A DNA stretch of 64,000 nucleotides. Origin: Paraburkholderia monticola. Its GTDB lineage: Bacteria > Pseudomonadota > Gammaproteobacteria > Burkholderiales > Burkholderiaceae. The notes below the pieces were generated by a model. The model did no database searches. It had not been told where the DNA came from and was given only the letters and a program-made list of their open reading frames with translations. Position numbers and translations under genes: made by a program. Location: the NCBI RefSeq assembly GCF_001580545.1, contig NZ_LRBG01000005.1, positions 248,001-312,000 on the forward strand, in the 5' to 3' direction. Below, in pieces: positions 56,245-64,000 of the stretch. Each line of letters opens with the position of its first letter. Position 1 is the first letter of the stretch.

Positions 56245-59200
56245 TCACCACTTGATCCGATCGAAGCGCCGCGTGTACAGCACGTCGGCGCCGTAGAACG
56301 TGCCGCCATACACGACCAGCGACCAGTACCGCGTCAGGTTGATCGTCGCCTTGATCGCGTTGCTCGCCGACTGCAAGCCCTGCTCGTAGCCGATCACGAG
56401 CCACTCGTTGATCGCCTTCGACACCATCACGACTTGCGGATCGGTCAGGCCGACGTCGCTGCGGCCGATCGAAAACTCGTCGAGCCCGACCGTCTGGGCG
56501 ATCCGCTTGCCCGTCGCGCTGCCGAGCAAGGCGAGCGCCGTCGTCATCGTGCTCTGCTGACCGAGGTTGTTGCCCTGGTCGGTGCCGTGCCCGAACAGCA
56601 GCCATGACAGTTTCTCGTTGTCCGGCACGCTCGGCTCCGAGATGAGCCGCGCGACCGGCGCCTGCAGCGTGCCCGTCACCTGCACGCCGGCCTCGACCTG
56701 CTGGTTGCGGCGCATCGCGAGAATGTTGATGCCCGGATTCGTGACCGGACCGTTGAAGGTGAAGAAGCCATTCTCGATCGCGAGCTTGCGGCCGAACGCG
56801 GTATAGCTCGACCCCGGCGTGACGCGCACGTTGCCGACCGCGCGCAGCGGCGTGTTCGGTGCGCTGGTCGCGGTGATCGTGCCCGCGAGGCCGAGATCCG
56901 CGCCCTGCCCGCGGAAGCGGAAGTTGTTGCCGAGGTCGATTTCGATGTTGGCACGCGGCGCGAACGGGCTGGCCGGCCGCTCCTCGCCTTCGGTCGGGCG
57001 CGGCCGGCCGCCCGAGCGCGTGCCGTCCGGGCGGATGATCACGACGTCGTCGCCGAGACTCGGCGCAGCCTGCTCGGGCATATCGAACAGCGCGCTGTCG
57101 ACCACGAACTTGCCGTTGATCATAGGGCCGCGCTCCGCGCCGCCGTTCGAGATGTTCGCGCTGCCCGACAGCGACAGATGGCGGTCGGGCGAGGCGAACA
57201 CATCGAGCTTGTCCGCGACGATGTTCGCGGTCAGATCGGGCTCCGCGCTGTCGAGGCGCACGCGGCCGGTCGCACGCAGCGTCCCGCTCGCGCCGTGGAA
57301 CTCGACCTGCTGGAAGTCCACCAGGTTCTGCGACAGCGCGATGCGCACGACGCCGTCCTTCAGTTGCACGCCCTGGCTCACGACCGTCGCGGACAGGCCG
57401 TCGCCGGTCAGCGCTCCGGTCACGTTCGGTTTCGCGACCGTGCCGCCGAGCGCGAGCTTCAGCGCCAGACGCCCGTCGAGCAGATAGCTCGGGCCGAGCA
57501 GGCCGCCCGTCGTGCGCAGCGACGGCACGTTCGCGTTCACGTTGCCCGACAGCGCGCTTTGCGGATCGACGGTCAACATGCCGTCGCGCATCACGAGCGG
57601 CGTGTGCGCGTCGACATCGATCACGCCGACGCGGCTCGCCTGCATATGCACGATCGCGTTCAGCCGGTTGCCGACGGTGAATTCGGCGCGCGCGCGGATC
57701 TCGCCAATGCCCATCGACGCGAGCCCGCGGCCGATCTCGACCGTCACGTCGCCGCTGCGCCGCCGCAGCTCGATATGGCCGCTCGCGCTCGCACCGAGCG
57801 AGAAGTCCCAGTCGCCGTCGAACACGAGGTCGGTGCGCACGGCGGGCGGCTCGCCGGTGATCTGCCGACGCAACTCCTGCAAGTGCGCGAGCGACACATC
57901 CGTGAGGCTGCCGGCCGACTGGATGCGGCCGCGATCGAACGCAAACGACTTCAGGCTTAGCACCGCGCCTTCGATCGTCAGACGCGTCGCGCCGAGCGTC
58001 AGATGCCCCGGCCCGGCGCTGACCGTGAGTGGCGATTCGAGATTGAGCGACGGCGTGCCGCGATTCTGCAGACGCGTGACGGTGCCGTCCCAGCGCGTGC
58101 CGTCACGCGTGTCGGTCAGCTTGCCGTTGGCGGCGAGCGTCAGATCGAGCGGACGGTCCTGCAGCTTGCCGGTCGCGGCGGCCTCGAGCGTGTGGTTCGC
58201 GCGCGTGCCGGACAGGCGCGCGCTCAACGTGTTCAGTTCGACGCCGCCCGCACTGAGATTGCGCGCCTCGGTCGTGAACGCGAGCGCGCCGTTCGCGCCG
58301 TCGCGCAACTCGGCACGGCCTTCCGCGTGGCCGACCCGGTTGCTCGCGAACACGACGCTGTCGGCCTTGTAGTTCAGCGTGACGTTCGGATGCGCGAACG
58401 AGCCGGTGACGTCGCCGTCGGCGGCGATCGCGCCCTCGAGGCCGAAGCCGAGCCGATCGAGCTGCGGCGCGTCGATATTGAAACGCAGCCGGTCGGAGGG
58501 CGCGCCGAAGCTGCCTTGCAGATTGACCTGGTTGCCCGCCACCGAAAGACTCGCGCGGCTCGGCAGGATGCGCGAGCCGGCCAGCTGGATCGTGCCGTCG
58601 CCCGTTAGCGGCAGGTCGTCGTAGACGCTCGGGCCGAGCTTGAATTCGGCGCGCGTCGTGAAGACCGGCGCGAGCACCCCGGCCGCCGTGAGCGTCGCGT
58701 TCACGCGCGCCTCGATCCTGCGCGCGGGGGCCGCCGCTGGCCTCGCGCGATGCGCGGGCGGCGGCGTTCTGCGCTCGAGCACTTCGGTCTGCACCGCGGC
58801 CTTCGCGGTGTTCTTCGCGATCGCCGCAGCCTGATCGCCGGGGGCCGCGCTCTTCGCGCCGGCCGTGCTGCCCGCGAGCGCCGCGGCCTGCGCGTGCCGC
58901 TCGCGCTGCGCGCCACTCGCGGCGGCTGCACCAGAACTCGTGGCCGGCGCCCGCGCGGGCATCTGCGAAGTCAGCGACAGCGGATCGAAATCGGTCAGCT
59001 GCGCCTTCAGGTTGTAGGTCGAGTTCGCGTCGTGCTTCAGCGCGCCCGACAGATCGATGCGGCCCCGGCCCGACGTGACGCGCACGTCGTTGAAGCTGAT
59101 GCGCGCCGGGTCGAACGTGATCTTGCCTTGGGCGCGCAGCGCGGCGGCGGGATCAGCGAGATCGAGCGTGAGCGTCTGGATGTCGTCGTTCAGGCGGATG

Positions 59201-60561
59201 CCGATCGGGCCGGACAGTTGCGTCGGCCGCACGCTCGCCTGCAGTGCGTTCAGGTCGAGCCGCGCGACCTTCAGATCGAGCTGGCCGTGCCGGCCGCTCA
59301 GCGTGCCCCCGCCGGTGAGCGTCGCGTTGCGCACGAGCCGCACGTTCAGGTTCGAGACGCTCTGCGTGTGGGCGTCGAGGCGCACGTCGGCGTTCGCGTC
59401 GATCAGCGGCAGCAGCTTCTGGTCGATCGCGCCGGGTTTCGCGTTGACGATCGAAATGTGGCCGGCGACGGCGAAGCCCGCGGCGGGTTTGGCCGGCGCG
59501 TGGTGGCCGCCGAAGCCGTGATGCGCATGGCTGGCGCCGGAAGCGGCGGCCGCGCTGGCGGCGCCGGCGGCAGCCGCCGCGTCCGGCGCCACCGGCTGCA
59601 ACTCCGCGCGCACGGCCAGATCGGCGAGCGGCGCGCCGGGCGCGAAGGCTTGCGGATTCACATGATCGAAAGTCAGCGTCGCGCGTTGCAGCGGCACCGC
59701 CGCGAATGGTGTGGCCTCGACCCGCGCGTGGCCGTTGAGCTTCATGCCGCTCGCATCGAGTTCGGCGACGAGTTGTTCGAGCGTGCCGCTCAGGTGACCG
59801 GCCACCTGCACCGCTTCCTCGTTGACCTTGCCCGCATAACCGACCTCGCCGGTAAGCGGAAACGGCCGCACGCCATCGAGTTTCGCCGACGCCGTCAGCC
59901 CGCCGAACGGCGTATCGAGCCGGTCGATCGCGGCCTCGTGATGCCGCCCGTCGCTGCGTCCATGAAACGCGAAGCGCGACAGCTCCGTCGTCGACCCGCC
60001 CTGGTGCAGCAGCAGCCGCTCGACCTGCACGTCGCGGATTTCCAGCTGCATCGGCAGTTGCAGATCCTGCGGCAGCTTCAGCGGCTCGCTGCTGCTCGAC
60101 GACGACGGGCCGATCCGCGCCTCGATCGTGCCGACGTGCAGGTAGTCGACCGTGAAACGCCACGGCTCGCGCGCGAGCGCCCAACTGCCCGCGACGCGGT
60201 CGATCTGGATCTCGGTGCCGCTGCCGTCGAGGCTGCGCCAGCGCACCTCGCGCAGCTGCACGCCACTGGCGAGCGTGCCGCCATCGAGCGTGCCGGCGAG
60301 CCGGCCGCCGAGCAGCTTCACGGCCGCGTGCCACGCGTACGCGGTGCCGCGCTCGGTCGTCAGCGCGCCGTACAGCAGACCGAGCGCGAGCGCGACGAGC
60401 AGCACCAGCAGGGTCACCGTGCCCGCTACCGTTTTGAGCAGCAGCCAGCCCCAGCGCCGCTTCGGCGGCGTCGGCTCGGGCGGCTGTTGCCCGTCCGGCG
60501 GCCCTGGCGGCGTGGCGCCGGGTGGCTGCGCGGGAGGCGGGTCGGTGACGTCGGTGGTCAT
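56245..60561 (-). CDS. tamB: Translocation and assembly module protein TamB
   Basis: 1438 residues from the ATG at 60561. A proline-rich cytoplasmic start precedes one membrane helix (about 45-70: TLLVLLVALALGLLYGAL). The long periplasmic part is a beta-taco of AsmA-like repeats, and the C-terminal DUF490 domain (about 1090-1438) ends RRFDRIKW. TamB bridges inner and outer membranes to move phospholipids or assemble outer-membrane proteins with TamA. A low-complexity Ala/Pro/Arg insert (about 590-640) is present. It starts about 50 bp after tamA. Confidence 0.93.
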   Translation of the reverse strand: MTTDVTDPPPAQPPGATPPGPPDGQQPPEPTPPKRRWGWLLLKTVAGTVTLLVLLVALALGLLYGALTTERGTAYAWHAAVKLLGGRLAGTLDGGTLASGVQLREVRWRSLDGSGTEIQIDRVAGSWALAREPWRFTVDYLHVGTIEARIGPSSSSSSEPLKLPQDLQLPMQLEIRDVQVERLLLHQGGSTTELSRFAFHGRSDGRHHEAAIDRLDTPFGGLTASAKLDGVRPFPLTGEVGYAGKVNEEAVQVAGHLSGTLEQLVAELDASGMKLNGHARVEATPFAAVPLQRATLTFDHVNPQAFAPGAPLADLAVRAELQPVAPDAAAAAGAASAAAASGASHAHHGFGGHHAPAKPAAGFAVAGHISIVNAKPGAIDQKLLPLIDANADVRLDAHTQSVSNLNVRLVRNATLTGGGTLSGRHGQLDLKVARLDLNALQASVRPTQLSGPIGIRLNDDIQTLTLDLADPAAALRAQGKITFDPARISFNDVRVTSGRGRIDLSGALKHDANSTYNLKAQLTDFDPLSLTSQMPARAPATSSGAAAASGAQRERHAQAAALAGSTAGAKSAAPGDQAAAIAKNTAKAAVQTEVLERRTPPPAHRARPAAAPARRIEARVNATLTAAGVLAPVFTTRAEFKLGPSVYDDLPLTGDGTIQLAGSRILPSRASLSVAGNQVNLQGSFGAPSDRLRFNIDAPQLDRLGFGLEGAIAADGDVTGSFAHPNVTLNYKADSVVFASNRVGHAEGRAELRDGANGALAFTTEARNLSAGGVELNTLSARLSGTRANHTLEAAATGKLQDRPLDLTLAANGKLTDTRDGTRWDGTVTRLQNRGTPSLNLESPLTVSAGPGHLTLGATRLTIEGAVLSLKSFAFDRGRIQSAGSLTDVSLAHLQELRRQITGEPPAVRTDLVFDGDWDFSLGASASGHIELRRRSGDVTVEIGRGLASMGIGEIRARAEFTVGNRLNAIVHMQASRVGVIDVDAHTPLVMRDGMLTVDPQSALSGNVNANVPSLRTTGGLLGPSYLLDGRLALKLALGGTVAKPNVTGALTGDGLSATVVSQGVQLKDGVVRIALSQNLVDFQQVEFHGASGTLRATGRVRLDSAEPDLTANIVADKLDVFASPDRHLSLSGSANISNGGAERGPMINGKFVVDSALFDMPEQAAPSLGDDVVIIRPDGTRSGGRPRPTEGEERPASPFAPRANIEIDLGNNFRFRGQGADLGLAGTITATSAPNTPLRAVGNVRVTPGSSYTAFGRKLAIENGFFTFNGPVTNPGINILAMRRNQQVEAGVQVTGTLQAPVARLISEPSVPDNEKLSWLLFGHGTDQGNNLGQQSTMTTALALLGSATGKRIAQTVGLDEFSIGRSDVGLTDPQVVMVSKAINEWLVIGYEQGLQSASNAIKATINLTRYWSLVVYGGTFYGADVLYTRRFDRIKW

Positions 60562-60612
60562 GCGTGAATGCGGTGGCAAATAAGGTGGCGAAAGGGGGTT
60601 GTCGTCAAAACG

Positions 60613-62466
60613 TCAGAACGCGATGCCGAGCGTGATATACGGCCGCACGCTGTTATTGCGGATCCCGTAAGCGAGATCGAGATTGACCGGGCCGACCGGG
60701 CTGCGCCAGCGCGCGCCGACACCGACGCCCGGGTAGAAGATTTTCTCGCCCCAGGTATCGGTCGCGGTGCCGATGTCGAAGAACGTGGCCATGCCCCAGT
60801 TGTGCGAGAACCAGTGCTGGTATTCGATCGCGCTCGTCACCAGGTATTTGGTGGGCAGGATCGATCCGGCGACGTCGTTGCCGATGCTCTGGAAGCCGTA
60901 GCCGCGCACCGAGTTCGAGCCGCCCGCGCGGAACAGCAGCGACGCCGGAATGCCGCTCGAGCTGCCGCTCGTGAAAACGCCGCCGAGCTCGGCGCGAATC
61001 ACCACGATGTCGTCGACGCCGATCGGAAAATACTGCTGGCCGCGCGCGTAGCCACGGATGAACGACTGGTCGGCGAGCACCCCTTTGACCGCGAAGCCGG
61101 CCTCGACGTGGATCAGGTTGCCGCGGCGCGGGAACAGCGGGTCGTCGGTATCGCGCCGCGTCCACGACCATCCCGGCACCAGCGCGTGCGCGCGGGTCGG
61201 CGGCGCGGCGTTCTGGTCGAGCTGGTCGTCATAGAACAGCAGCGAGTAGCTGTAGTCGAGGAACTGCGAGGTGCGCGAGCGCTGCACGCCGCCGCGGATG
61301 CTGTAGATGCGCGTGTCGGAGACGTCGGTGGTCGTGTACGACGCGAGCACGCTATTGGTCCACCCGTGCAGCCCCGGCGGCATTGACAGCTGGACTTGGC
61401 CGTATTGCTGCGTCTGGTCGGCGCGGCCCTCGATCGTAAATGGCCACGCCGCGCCGAACGTGTTCAGATAGGTATAGCCGCCCTGCACGAGCGGGCCGTT
61501 GTCGGTCGAATAGCCGACGCCGCCGCGAAAGCTGTGATACGGAAACTCCGACACCTTCACGTGCACGGGTGTGTTGAGCGGCTTGGTCGGGTCGTTGTCG
61601 AGGTCGATCGCGACGCTCGCGAAGTACGGCGTGTTCTGCAGTTGCCGCTGCAGCTCGGCGACGGTGCGCGTGTCGTAGATGTCGCCCGGCGAGATCGGAT
61701 TGACGTTGTGGACGATGCGCTCCGGATAGCGCTTCGTGCCCTGCACATCGAGTTCGCCCATCGTGAAGGTCGGCCCGCTGTCGTAGACGACCGACAGCTT
61801 CGCCGTGTGCGTGCGCGGATCGATCAGCGCCTCGGAGTGGTAAATCTTCGCGGCGAGGTAGCGGCGCGATTGCAGCTCGCGCAGCGACGCGTTCTTCGCG
61901 TCGTCCCAATCGCCCTGCGAGAACGGCTGGCCCTCGTGCAGCGAGAATGCGAAGCGGGTCGCGTTTTCGCGCGACGGGTCCTCGGTCAGCACGGCGCCGC
62001 GAAACGACAGATCGACCGCCGTGACTTTGGTCTGCGGGCCCGGCTCGACGCGCACGGTGACCTGACGCAGGTCGTTGACGGTGCGCACGTCGGTGCTGAC
62101 GAGCGGCGAGAAATAGCCTTGCGTCGCGACGAGGTCGCGCACCTGCTGTGGCGTCGCGGTGATGAGGAACGAGAACTGGTCGTCGGTGACGTCGGGCCGC
62201 GTCGCGAAACGCGAGATATCGAGGTGCTGTTCCAGCAAGCGGCGCACCGAGCGCGGCTCGGCGATCACCTCGACCTTGTAGCTTGGCGCCTTGCGCGCCG
62301 CGTGGGCCTCGCCCGCGGCCAGCAGCAGCATCATGAGCCCGAGGCCGAAAGCGAGCGACACGCGCAGCCAGCACCGCGCGAGCGCCGCGCGCTCACGCGC
62401 GCGAGCGCGCGCCTGGCCGGTTTCGCTGCGCCACGCAAGCGGCTTGTCGATCGTGCCTCCCGCCAA
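60613..62466 (-). CDS. tamA: Outer-membrane assembly protein TamA (BamA family)
   Basis: 617 residues from a TTG at 62466. The TTG is chosen because a perfect GGAGGT lies 5 nt before it, and no ATG fits before the signal peptide (LAFGLGLMMLLLAAGEAHA). Three POTRA domains (about 65-305) precede the 16-strand barrel. DTDDPLFPRRG and the substrate-contact lock GGSNSVRGYGFQSIG are Omp85 signatures. The C-terminus ends in phenylalanine (LGIAF). It acts with TamB, encoded next. Confidence 0.92.
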   Translation of the reverse strand: MAGGTIDKPLAWRSETGQARARARERAALARCWLRVSLAFGLGLMMLLLAAGEAHAARKAPSYKVEVIAEPRSVRRLLEQHLDISRFATRPDVTDDQFSFLITATPQQVRDLVATQGYFSPLVSTDVRTVNDLRQVTVRVEPGPQTKVTAVDLSFRGAVLTEDPSRENATRFAFSLHEGQPFSQGDWDDAKNASLRELQSRRYLAAKIYHSEALIDPRTHTAKLSVVYDSGPTFTMGELDVQGTKRYPERIVHNVNPISPGDIYDTRTVAELQRQLQNTPYFASVAIDLDNDPTKPLNTPVHVKVSEFPYHSFRGGVGYSTDNGPLVQGGYTYLNTFGAAWPFTIEGRADQTQQYGQVQLSMPPGLHGWTNSVLASYTTTDVSDTRIYSIRGGVQRSRTSQFLDYSYSLLFYDDQLDQNAAPPTRAHALVPGWSWTRRDTDDPLFPRRGNLIHVEAGFAVKGVLADQSFIRGYARGQQYFPIGVDDIVVIRAELGGVFTSGSSSGIPASLLFRAGGSNSVRGYGFQSIGNDVAGSILPTKYLVTSAIEYQHWFSHNWGMATFFDIGTATDTWGEKIFYPGVGVGARWRSPVGPVNLDLAYGIRNNSVRPYITLGIAF

Positions 62467-62734
62467 ACAGGACCTCCGGCCTCAATGAGTGAATTCGCGT
62501 GCCCCGGCCGCACCGCGCGATCGAGGCATGCTATTTGACCACAACGCGACCCTCACCGGCCTCTCTCGTGGCTTCGCCGGCGCCCCACTCTTCATCTCAA
62601 AAATGGGCGCCCCGCGGCGTTTTTTCGACCGCGCAGGGCGCATGCGGTAAAATCGCGGACGATGGCGCCCACCCGGCGGCGCCCCGCAGCGGCCAACCGA
62701 GAGCCGCCACCTTACCCACCACGGACGTCGAGCC
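62467..62734. promoter_or_regulatory. Divergent tamA/DUF3460 region
   Basis: 268 bp, no gene. A TAAAAT -10-like box at 62647-62652, about 85 bp before the DUF3460 start, may serve that gene and scpA. The leftward tamA promoter is not recognised. Confidence 0.45.
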
Positions 62735-62920
62735 ATGTATCAATCGGACATCACCCAGTTCCTGAACCAGCTCAAGCAACAGAAGCCCAGTCTGGAGGCC
62801 GAGCAACGCAAAGGCCGCGCGCTGCTGTGGGACAAACAGCCGATCGATCTTGAAGAACGCGCCGAGCAGAAAGCTTCGCGCGTGGAACAGACGCCCTACT
62901 CGTACTACCAGAACTTCTGA
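62735..62920 (+). CDS. DUF3460 family protein
   Basis: 61 residues: MYQSDITQFLNQLKQQKPSL at the start and EQTPYSYYQNF at the end are characteristic of DUF3460, a short protein of betaproteobacteria. It is acidic/basic and likely helical, with no signal peptide. It sits just before scpA, 20 bp apart, so it is probably part of the scpA transcript. No function is known. Confidence 0.85.
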   Translation: MYQSDITQFLNQLKQQKPSLEAEQRKGRALLWDKQPIDLEERAEQKASRVEQTPYSYYQNF

Positions 62921-62940
62921 GCGCCCCAGTCACGCCGACG

Positions 62941-63852
62941 ATGAGTCACGCTGACGAGGTACACGGTCCGCTGCACGGCCCGCTTCACGGCCCGATGCAC
63001 GGACCGGCGCCGGCGCCGTCCGACACCGCGCTCGCCACGCCCGCCACCGATTCGACGCCCGACACGGTCGACGGCGTCGCTTTCGCGCGTCTGTACGGCG
63101 AGCCGCTGTTCAAGCTGCCCAACGACCTGTACATCCCGCCGGACGCGCTCGAGGTGTTTCTCGAGACCTTCGAGGGGCCGCTCGACCTGCTGCTGTATCT
63201 GATCCGTAAGCAGAACTTCAACGTGCTCGACATCCCGATGGCGGATGTCACCACGCAATATCTCGGCTACGTCGAGCAACTGCGCAAGACCAATCTCGAA
63301 CTCGCGTCCGAGTACCTGCTGATGGCCGCGATGCTGATCGAGATCAAGTCGCGCATGCTGCTGCCGGTCAAGAAGGCCGACACCGGCGAGGAAGCCGAAG
63401 ACCCGCGCGCCGAACTGGTGCGCCGCCTGCTCGAATACGAGCAGATGAAGCTCGCCGCGCAGCGCATCGACCAGTTGCCGCAGCTCGGGCGCGATTTCCT
63501 GCGCGCCGAGGTCTATATCGAGCAAAGCATCACGCCGCGTTTCCCGGACGTGAACAGCGAAGACCTGCGCGCCGCCTGGGCCGACGTGATCAAGCGCGCC
63601 AAGCTGGTCCAGCATCACAAGATTTCGCGCGAGGAACTGTCGGTGCGCGAGCACATGAGCCTGATCCTGCGGCAGTTGCAGAACGCGCGTTTCATCGAGT
63701 TTTCCGATCTGTTCGACACGAGCCGTGGCGTGCCGGTCGTCGTCGTGAACTTCATCGCCATGCTCGAGCTGTGCCGCGAATCGCTCGTCGAAATCACCCA
63801 GGCGGAGCCGTTCGCGCCGATTTACGTGCGGCTCGCGTATCTGCCTGCCTGA
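62941..63852 (+). CDS. scpA: Segregation and condensation protein A
   Basis: 303 residues. ScpA is the kleisin that links the SMC head to ScpB in the chromosome-condensing complex. The family core FLETFEGPLDLLLYLIRKQNFNVLDIPMADVTTQYLGY, ASEYLLMAAMLIEIKSRMLLP and the C-terminal winged helix (about 215-303) are complete. The N-terminal 60 residues are an odd extension with four HGP(L/M) units and many Pro and Thr. In Burkholderia the next gene is normally panC, which would begin beyond the window. Confidence 0.94.
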   Translation: MSHADEVHGPLHGPLHGPMHGPAPAPSDTALATPATDSTPDTVDGVAFARLYGEPLFKLPNDLYIPPDALEVFLETFEGPLDLLLYLIRKQNFNVLDIPMADVTTQYLGYVEQLRKTNLELASEYLLMAAMLIEIKSRMLLPVKKADTGEEAEDPRAELVRRLLEYEQMKLAAQRIDQLPQLGRDFLRAEVYIEQSITPRFPDVNSEDLRAAWADVIKRAKLVQHHKISREELSVREHMSLILRQLQNARFIEFSDLFDTSRGVPVVVVNFIAMLELCRESLVEITQAEPFAPIYVRLAYLPA

Positions 63853-64000
63853 GTGACGGCCGCACCACGGGAAAATCGCTACCAACTGTGACAGCGAAGC
63901 CTGGCGGGCGTCCGCGGGAACGGCGCTGCGCGCCTTCGCCGACCGCGGCCGCGCTTGGGTGCGCCCGCTGCGCAAATCCACTACAATCCGCGCTCCAAAC
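63853..64000 (+). other. Intergenic tail after scpA
   Basis: 148 bp without a gene. A CTACAAT sequence at 63980-63986 is a possible -10 box for a gene just outside the window. Confidence 0.35.

Overview
The window is a high-GC, densely coded chromosomal segment of a betaproteobacterium, almost certainly Burkholderiaceae and most likely Paraburkholderia or Burkholderia. The signs are the glucokinase-HexR fusion beside zwf and pgl, the ftsK-lolA-rarA-serS series, TamA/TamB, a DUF3460 protein next to scpA, an OmpC-type porin and many GC-rich -10 boxes of the TAAAAT type. Most genes are housekeeping. I see no insertion sequence, prophage, CRISPR array, rRNA or restriction system. Family assignments come from reading motifs by eye; no database search was run.

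Layout. 1-6.7 kb: end of ppc, an XRE regulator, argH, a TonB-domain lipoprotein, an MFS symporter and two very small envelope proteins. 6.7-14 kb: waaC (LPS core), a ClC channel/antiporter, a YXWGXW secreted protein with a 36-residue lipoprotein behind it, the minCDE division-site operon, a GNAT acetyltransferase and map. 14-19.5 kb: a leftward cluster of a two-subunit molybdenum hydroxylase (IorA/IorB type), a cytochrome c, a porin and an AraC regulator, which together look like a periplasmic oxidation module. 19.8-23.7 kb: a chemoreceptor, a Tat-type glycosidase-like lipoprotein, an AT-rich empty stretch, and tRNA-Ser(CGA). 23.8-33.7 kb: serS, rarA, lolA, ftsK and trxB, interrupted by a CytX-like permease and an AT-rich islet with two small unknown genes and a perfect 24-bp palindrome.

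33.9-46.9 kb: an Smr protein, a GST and a LysR regulator, then the glucose block. A leftward sugar ABC transporter operon (binding protein, two permeases, ATPase) is divergent from zwf-pgl-glk/hexR. Sugar would be imported, phosphorylated by the glucokinase half, oxidised by Zwf and Pgl, and sensed by the HexR half. A near-ideal HexR palindrome lies across the zwf promoter, which closes the loop. A bestrophin-family protein follows.

47-64 kb: a leftward group with a PLP amino acid decarboxylase tightly coupled to an LprI-like protein, dcd, a Cu/Zn-SOD-fold lipoprotein that has lost most of its metal ligands, and apbC. Then come an OmpA-type lipoprotein, metG, the tamA-tamB pair (leftward), a DUF3460 protein and scpA.

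Most worth checking: the HexR operator, the SOD-like pseudoenzyme, the 24-bp palindrome in the AT-rich islet, the Tat glycosidase-like gene in a lower-GC patch beside a tRNA, and a very small lipoprotein gene antisense to the end of the ClC gene. I did not find a clearly novel multi-gene system.
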